Of a DNA stretch of 18,510 nt, positions 14,676 to 18,510 are shown in pieces. The notes below the pieces were generated by a model. That model saw nothing but the letters and a program-made list of their open reading frames with translations, was not told the origin of the DNA and ran no database searches. This DNA comes from CAYOHP01 sp964403795 [NCBI: uncultured bacterium] (GTDB taxonomy: Bacteria; Muiribacteriota; UBA6191; CAZXTJ01): positions 1 through 18,510 of the forward strand of contig CAYOHP010000125.1 of NCBI GenBank assembly GCA_964403795.1, read 5' to 3'. The position numbers and the translations under genes are program-made. The stretch's first letter is position 1, and each line of letters starts with the position of its first letter.

Positions 14676-16027
14676 GCCGGGGGGTCTTCGTCACCTTCGA
14701 GGGCCCCGAGGGCGGCGGCAAGTCCACCCAGGTACGGCGCCTGGCGGCGGCGCTCGCGGCCCAGGGCATCACGGTCCTCACGACCCGCGAGCCGGGAGGG
14801 ACCCCGGTGGCGGAGCGGATCCGGGAGGTGCTGCTCGGCAAGGCCGCCGGCCCCATGGCGGCCCGGGCCGAGCTCCTCCTGATGCTGGCCGCCCGCGCCG
14901 ACCACGTGGAGGCGAAGATCCGCCCCGCCCTCGCGGCCGGCCAGGTGGTGCTCTGCGACCGCTTCTCCGACAGCTCGGCGGCCTACCAGGGAGGCGCCCG
15001 GGGCCTCGACCAGGACGAGGTCCGGGAGGCCGACCGCTTCGCCACCGGGAACCTGGTCCCCGACCTCACCCTGCTCCTCGACGTGCCCCCGGAACTGGGC
15101 CTGGCCCGGGCCGGCCGCAAGGGGGGCGACCGGATCGAGGCCGAGGGCCTCGCCTTCCACCGGAAGGTCCGGGAGACCTTCCTGGCCCTGGCGGCGCGCG
15201 AGCCTGCCCGCTTCCGGGTGATCGACGCCACCCAGGACGAGGACGAGGTCTTCCGCCAGGTCGAGGCCGCGGTGGAGGAGGCCCTGGAGCGGGTACGGAC
15301 AACGGCGGAAGGCAGGATCGGCGCGCCCGACCCGGGATCCCAGGGTCCCGGGTCGGCCACCGGCTCCGGGGTCGGCACGGACCTCGGCTACCGGCCCCAT
15401 CCGATCCGGGTGGGAAGCGACGAGAGCGGCAAGGGCGACTACTTCGGACCGCTGGTGGTGGCCGCCTGCCGGCTCGACCCGCAGAGCGAGAAGGCCCTGG
15501 TGGCTCTCGGCGTGACCGATTCGAAGAAGCTCTCGGACGTCGCCAACCGCCGCCTGGCCGGCGAGATCCGCCGGGTGGCCCCGGTCGAGGTGGTGGCCAT
15601 CGGCCCGGAGCGCTACAACCAGCTCTACGCCAAGTTCGGCAATCTGAACGCGCTGCTGGCATGGGCCCATGGCAAGGCCCTGAAGGGACTCCTCACCCGC
15701 TACCCCGAGGCCACCCAGGCGGTCTCCGACAAGTTCGGTCCCGAGATCCGGCTGGAGCGCGAGCTCCGGGAGGTCGGCGGGGTGGAGATCGTCCAGGTGC
15801 CCAAGGGCGAACGCGACCCGGCCGTGGCGGCCGCCTCGATCGTGGCGCGGGCCGAGTTCCTGGAACGCCTCGACCGCCTCTCGGGCACCGCCGGGACCGA
15901 GCTCCCCAAGGGCGCCACCACCGTGGTGGACGCCGCCCGCCAGGTCTTCCGCAAGGGCGGGGAGGCGCTCCTGGCGCGGGTCGCCAAGCTCCACTTCAAG
16001 ACCACCAGGGACGTCACGGGGCGGTAG
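14672..16027 (+). CDS. tmk-rnhC: Thymidylate kinase - ribonuclease HIII fusion
   Basis: One continuous 451-residue frame carries two enzymes. Residues 1-208 are dTMP kinase (dTMP to dTDP): P-loop GPEGGGKSTQ (11-20), TTREPGGTPVAE (37-48), DRFSDSSAAYQG (96-107) and the lid segment GGDRIEAEGLAFHRKV (151-166); length equals a normal Tmk. A Gly/Ser/Pro linker (about 209-240) leads to residues 243-451, a ribonuclease HIII catalytic domain that cuts RNA in RNA:DNA hybrids. It shows GSDESGKGDYFGPLVVAA (248-265) with catalytic Asp250 and Glu251, TDSKKLSD (282-289), the HIII-specific YNQLYAKFGNLNALLAW (315-331), SDKFG with Asp353, and DPAVAAASIVAR (382-393). The usual RNase HIII N-terminal TBP-like domain is missing, and Tmk sits in its place. 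GTG 14672 overlaps the TPR stop (GTGA). No stop or frame break interrupts the linker. Both halves retain their key residues, so both are probably active. Confidence 0.94.
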   Translation: MSRGVFVTFEGPEGGGKSTQVRRLAAALAAQGITVLTTREPGGTPVAERIREVLLGKAAGPMAARAELLLMLAARADHVEAKIRPALAAGQVVLCDRFSDSSAAYQGGARGLDQDEVREADRFATGNLVPDLTLLLDVPPELGLARAGRKGGDRIEAEGLAFHRKVRETFLALAAREPARFRVIDATQDEDEVFRQVEAAVEEALERVRTTAEGRIGAPDPGSQGPGSATGSGVGTDLGYRPHPIRVGSDESGKGDYFGPLVVAACRLDPQSEKALVALGVTDSKKLSDVANRRLAGEIRRVAPVEVVAIGPERYNQLYAKFGNLNALLAWAHGKALKGLLTRYPEATQAVSDKFGPEIRLERELREVGGVEIVQVPKGERDPAVAAASIVARAEFLERLDRLSGTAGTELPKGATTVVDAARQVFRKGGEALLARVAKLHFKTTRDVTGR

Positions 16028-16052
16028 CCGGAGCGGCCCCGGCTCCACCGGC
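16027..16052 (+). terminator. Hairpin after the tmk-rnhC gene
   Basis: GCCGGAGC (16027-16034) pairs with GCTCC-A-CCGGC (16042-16052), with one bulged A and a loop of GGCCCCG. It begins at the last base of the stop codon. There is no T tract, so this is a possible but unproven terminator. Confidence 0.38.
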
Positions 16053-16117
16053 GAAGCTCGCCAGCTGCGATTCGCCAGGTGGTAGGACGGTGGCCGGTAC
16101 CGGGCTACGCTCCCGGT

Positions 16118-17743
16118 ATGGGCGGACGAAATCCGCGTCGGGGGGGCGCCACCGCCACCGAGGCGCTGCTGGCGATGGGCCTGGGCCTGGCGCTGATCGC
16201 ACTGGCAATCGAGGCCTTCCGCTTCTTCTCGCTGCGGACCGCGGGCGGGGTCGAGCGCTCCGAGGCGGCCCGGGAGGCGGCCCTGCTGGCGGAGCGGCTG
16301 CGGCGGGTGCTGCGCTTCCCGGTCCGGGTCACCCCGACCGCGGCCGGACTCCTGGTGGCCCACCACCTCCCGGACGGGCATGGCGGGGTGCGGATGGCCG
16401 AGACCCTCTTCGAGGCGGGCCGACCCGGTGTCCTCACCGTGGTCGACCCCGAGGGGGGGACCCGCGAGTTCGTGCTCGACGAGACCGGGGAGTCCCGGGT
16501 CGATCCCCAGCTCGACCTCCGGGACGGGACCCTGGTCGTGCTCCTGCCGGGAGCCCGTCCCCCCTTCCCCAGCGAGATCGTGGTGAAGCCCCTGGGCCGG
16601 AGCGCCGAGGGCACCCTGGGAGAGGATCCCGATCCGGGCGCCAGCTGGCTGACCCCCGAGGGCGCCGCGGGCTTCGGCGAGGTCTCGGGTCCCGAGCGTC
16701 GCCAGACCTCGGGCCACCTGGCCCCCGGATCGGTCCCGACCGCCGAGGTGGCCCCGGGAGCCGGGTCGATCCGGGACGGGCTCGACCTCGAGGTGGCGGT
16801 GCTGGCGGTGGAGAGCCGGGCTGCCGGCCGGGTCCTGCTCCCGCCGATCCCTCCGCCGCGTCTCCCGATCTCGAGTTTCCTCGACGTCTTCGAGCGGCTC
16901 CAGGCCGGCGGGCTCGACCCGGCCCTGGCCCGGGAGATCGCCACCCGGATCCGGATCTGGGAGGAGGCGCTCCGGGCCGGGGACCGGCGCAGCGCCGCCC
17001 GCTCCATCGCCGAGGCCGAGGCCCTGCTCCGCACCCGGGGTCCTGCCGGGGTGGCCCCGCTCGATGTCTTCGTGGCGGTCTCCGAGACCGCCCGGGTGCT
17101 GGCCCAGGATCCGCCGGACCTGCCGGGCACTGCGGTCCCGGCCCCCGACGACACGCTGCGCGACCCGCCGGGCCTCTACGACACCCCGGCCGAGAAAGTC
17201 CCGGCCCTGGCCGACCCGCTGCCCCCGGCGGATCGCACTCCCACGGACCCTCTGGCAGGCTCCGAGCCCGACGAGCTGGGACCCGGCACCGGCGAGGCGG
17301 AGGGCCCCCCGCTCGCCCCTGCCGATGTCCCGGCCCCCGGTCAGCCGATCCCCGGCCTGCCGGATTCCCAGGGTACGGGCAACCCGGCGGGGATCGCCCC
17401 ACCTCCCAGCGGCCCCGGGGTCTCGACCATCGACGTGCAACAGGACGGCACCGTGGACATCCCGCCCGAGGTGATCACCGCCATCCAGATGCTGGCGAAC
17501 TCCGGCACCCTGGAGGTGAGCCGGCAGCGCGGCGGCAGCACCACACCGCTCGCCTACTGGAACAAGTCCGGAGGCAACGACCAGGGCACCGTGATGGGGC
17601 GGCCCTGGGACCCGAACTCGGACCCGGCGCCCTCGAACATCCCCGCCCAGGTCGGGGACCGCATCGTGGTCAAGGCCACCGGCGACTTCCTGCAGATCCT
17701 CCAGGCCAGCGGCTATGCCGACAAGGTGATCCGGATCAAGTAG
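16118..17743 (+). CDS. Large type IV pilin-like (pseudopilin) protein with Pro-rich middle
   Basis: A 541-residue protein. The N-terminus is a type III (prepilin) signal: a short basic leader MGGRNPRRGG, cleavage expected after Gly10, then ATATEALLAMGLGLALIALAIEAF in two parts, with the essential Glu at mature position +5 and a long hydrophobic helix. This is the layout of type IV pilins and type II secretion minor pseudopilins (GspJ-like), though +1 is Ala rather than Phe. A helix rich in Ala/Arg continues to about 70. The middle region has two beta-rich stretches; residues 345-445 are Pro/Asp/Gly-rich low complexity. The C-terminal 100 residues (from TIDVQQDGTVDIPPE) look like a separate small domain. 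It is much longer than ordinary pseudopilins (about 150-250). The start has no ribosome site, but TACGCT 6 nt upstream could be a -10 box of a leaderless message. Function in pilus or secretion is inferred from the N-terminus only. Confidence 0.72.
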   Translation: MGGRNPRRGGATATEALLAMGLGLALIALAIEAFRFFSLRTAGGVERSEAAREAALLAERLRRVLRFPVRVTPTAAGLLVAHHLPDGHGGVRMAETLFEAGRPGVLTVVDPEGGTREFVLDETGESRVDPQLDLRDGTLVVLLPGARPPFPSEIVVKPLGRSAEGTLGEDPDPGASWLTPEGAAGFGEVSGPERRQTSGHLAPGSVPTAEVAPGAGSIRDGLDLEVAVLAVESRAAGRVLLPPIPPPRLPISSFLDVFERLQAGGLDPALAREIATRIRIWEEALRAGDRRSAARSIAEAEALLRTRGPAGVAPLDVFVAVSETARVLAQDPPDLPGTAVPAPDDTLRDPPGLYDTPAEKVPALADPLPPADRTPTDPLAGSEPDELGPGTGEAEGPPLAPADVPAPGQPIPGLPDSQGTGNPAGIAPPPSGPGVSTIDVQQDGTVDIPPEVITAIQMLANSGTLEVSRQRGGSTTPLAYWNKSGGNDQGTVMGRPWDPNSDPAPSNIPAQVGDRIVVKATGDFLQILQASGYADKVIRIK

Positions 17744-17748
17744 GCGGA

Positions 17749-17769
17749 ACGCCTCCCGGTCGGGTGCGT
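17749..17769. terminator. Hairpin between convergent pilin-like genes
   Basis: ACGC-CT-CCCG pairs with CGGG-T-GCGT around a GT loop, with two bases opposite one in the internal bulge. It fills most of the 32-bp gap between two convergent genes and could act in both directions. No T tract is present. Confidence 0.4.
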
Positions 17770-17775
17770 ACCGTC

Positions 17776-18450
17776 TCAACCCGGGCGGCGCCGGGTCCCG
17801 ACCGGTCCGCAGACCTCCAGGAACTCGCGCACCTCGGCGGCGACCCGGGCCTCGTCCTCCCGGGCCCGGATCACCCCCGGCAGCAAGGCCCGCATGCGGG
17901 CCAGTCCGATCGGGGCCGAGGGCCGCCGCCCGAAGCGGCGCTCCACCACCCGGTGGGCGGCAGCGGTGGTCAGGATCAGGGCGAAGGCCAGGAGTTCGAG
18001 CGAGAACATCCGCGCGCGCTTCTCCTCGACGCCCGGAGGACTGCGTTCCCCGAGATCGTGGACCCGGCACCAGACATGCCCGTGGACGTCGCTGCCGTAG
18101 GTATAGGGCCAGTCCCGGGTCCCCGGCTCCCAGGGCACCGCCCGGAGCAGGCCCGCCGCCACCAGGTCGGGATACGCGGTAGGCAACCGGGGGGAATCCT
18201 CGCCGGGACGGCCCGCCGCCAGCGCCTCGACCGCGGCCGAGAGGTTCCGCTTGTTGGCGCGGCAGAGGTCCTTGGCCGCGAGGCTGCCGGGGTCCAGGAT
18301 CTCCCGGTCCCTCCGCAGGGCCATCGACGCCAGCAGGCCGACCAGGAGCACGCTGACCAGGAGTTCCACGTAGCTCGCGCCGTGACGTCTCAGAGACTGT
18401 GAAGACTTCCCCGGCGTAGGCCCGAGAGCGAGCCAGCGCCCCGACTGCAA
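17776..18450 (-). CDS. Type IV pilin-like protein with extra C-terminal membrane segment
   Basis: A 224-residue protein if begun at TTG 18450. The prepilin signature is RRHG/ASYVELLVSVLLVGLLASMAL: cleavage after Gly24, Glu at mature +5, then a hydrophobic helix. The following CRANKRNLSAAVEAL (63-77) and YPDLVAAGLLRAVPWEPGT (93-111) are typical of minor pilins and pseudopilins, where they precede a Cys/Pro-rich loop. Unusually, the chain continues into a second hydrophobic stretch (about 148-166, MFSLELLAFALILTTAAAH) and a basic, Arg-rich end, which ordinary pilins lack. The frame is open to the window edge upstream with no ATG or GTG, so the start is uncertain; TTG 18450 gives a 24-residue basic leader. 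It converges on the other pilin-like gene. It may be part of a type IV pilus or secretion cluster continuing beyond the window. Confidence 0.7.
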   Translation of the reverse strand: MQSGRWLALGPTPGKSSQSLRRHGASYVELLVSVLLVGLLASMALRRDREILDPGSLAAKDLCRANKRNLSAAVEALAAGRPGEDSPRLPTAYPDLVAAGLLRAVPWEPGTRDWPYTYGSDVHGHVWCRVHDLGERSPPGVEEKRARMFSLELLAFALILTTAAAHRVVERRFGRRPSAPIGLARMRALLPGVIRAREDEARVAAEVREFLEVCGPVGTRRRPG

Positions 18451-18510
18451 GGCGGTCGACGAAGCGGGCAGCGGATCCTGCCTGCGAGGAGAGCGCTGCC
18501 GCAGGCGGGG

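Noticed and set aside
14591-18070. A minus-strand open frame of about 1160 codons across tmk-rnhC and the pilin-like gene
   Set aside because: Antisense to clear Tmk and RNase HIII motifs; low-complexity composition typical of a shadow frame.
18481-18505. CCTGCG ... CGCAGG inverted repeat at the window end
   Set aside because: Six pairs with a 13-nt loop near the edge in GC-rich DNA; too weak to call without flanking sequence.
1-18510. tRNA, rRNA, CRISPR repeats, insertion sequences or prophage genes
   Set aside because: None recognised by eye: no regularly spaced repeats, no transposase or integrase motifs, no conserved rRNA or tRNA segments.

Overview
This is a very GC-rich (roughly 70% or more), densely coded bacterial window. 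It suggests a diderm with complex signalling. An OmpA-like peptidoglycan-binding protein, a probable lipoprotein, Sec signal peptides and two type IV pilin-like proteins point to two membranes. A sigma-54 activator with an FHA domain, sigma-54-type promoters and a transmembrane Ser/Thr kinase recall Myxococcota-like or related uncultivated lineages. I cannot fix the phylum from sequence alone. No rRNA, tRNA, CRISPR array, transposase or phage gene was seen, so this looks like ordinary chromosome holding many poorly known proteins.

Layout. 1-1318 (-) is a sigma-54 enhancer-binding protein (FHA-GAF-AAA+) cut by the window edge. Upstream of it, in the same direction, is a small exported protein (1384-1956). 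A 347-bp divergent intergenic region (1957-2303) separates it from a Pro-rich putative lipoprotein (2304-3071, +). Each side of this region carries a good match to a -24/-12 promoter, with short repeats between them that could be activator sites. Next comes a minus-strand operon, read from 6823 down to 3014: a radical SAM/SPASM enzyme, a small transglutaminase-like protein of the lasso-peptide B2 type, a possible 17-codon ORF, and a transmembrane Ser/Thr kinase. Divergent from it is a double-zinc-ribbon membrane protein (6939-7994), followed by an exported helical-repeat protein (8176-9219) behind a good sigma-70-type promoter. On the minus strand follow an OmpA-family protein (9261-10907) and the nucleotidase SurE (11045-11902). 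On the plus strand a TPR protein of 899 residues overlaps by 4 nt a single ORF that fuses thymidylate kinase to ribonuclease HIII (14672-16027). The window ends with two convergent genes for type IV pilin-like proteins (16118-17743 + and 17776-18450 -).

How the parts may work together. The kinase and the FHA-type activator are the natural two halves of a phosphothreonine-to-sigma-54 switch. Both flanking genes of the divergent region carry sigma-54 promoters, so this may be a self-contained and possibly autoregulated circuit controlling exported proteins. The SPASM radical SAM enzyme and transglutaminase-like protein, translationally coupled and followed by the kinase, look like a peptide-modification (RiPP-like) unit, but no convincing precursor gene or RRE/PqqD domain is visible. 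The most distinctive single gene is the Tmk-RNase HIII fusion, which joins dTTP synthesis and RNA:DNA hybrid removal in one polypeptide and lacks the usual RNase HIII N-terminal domain.
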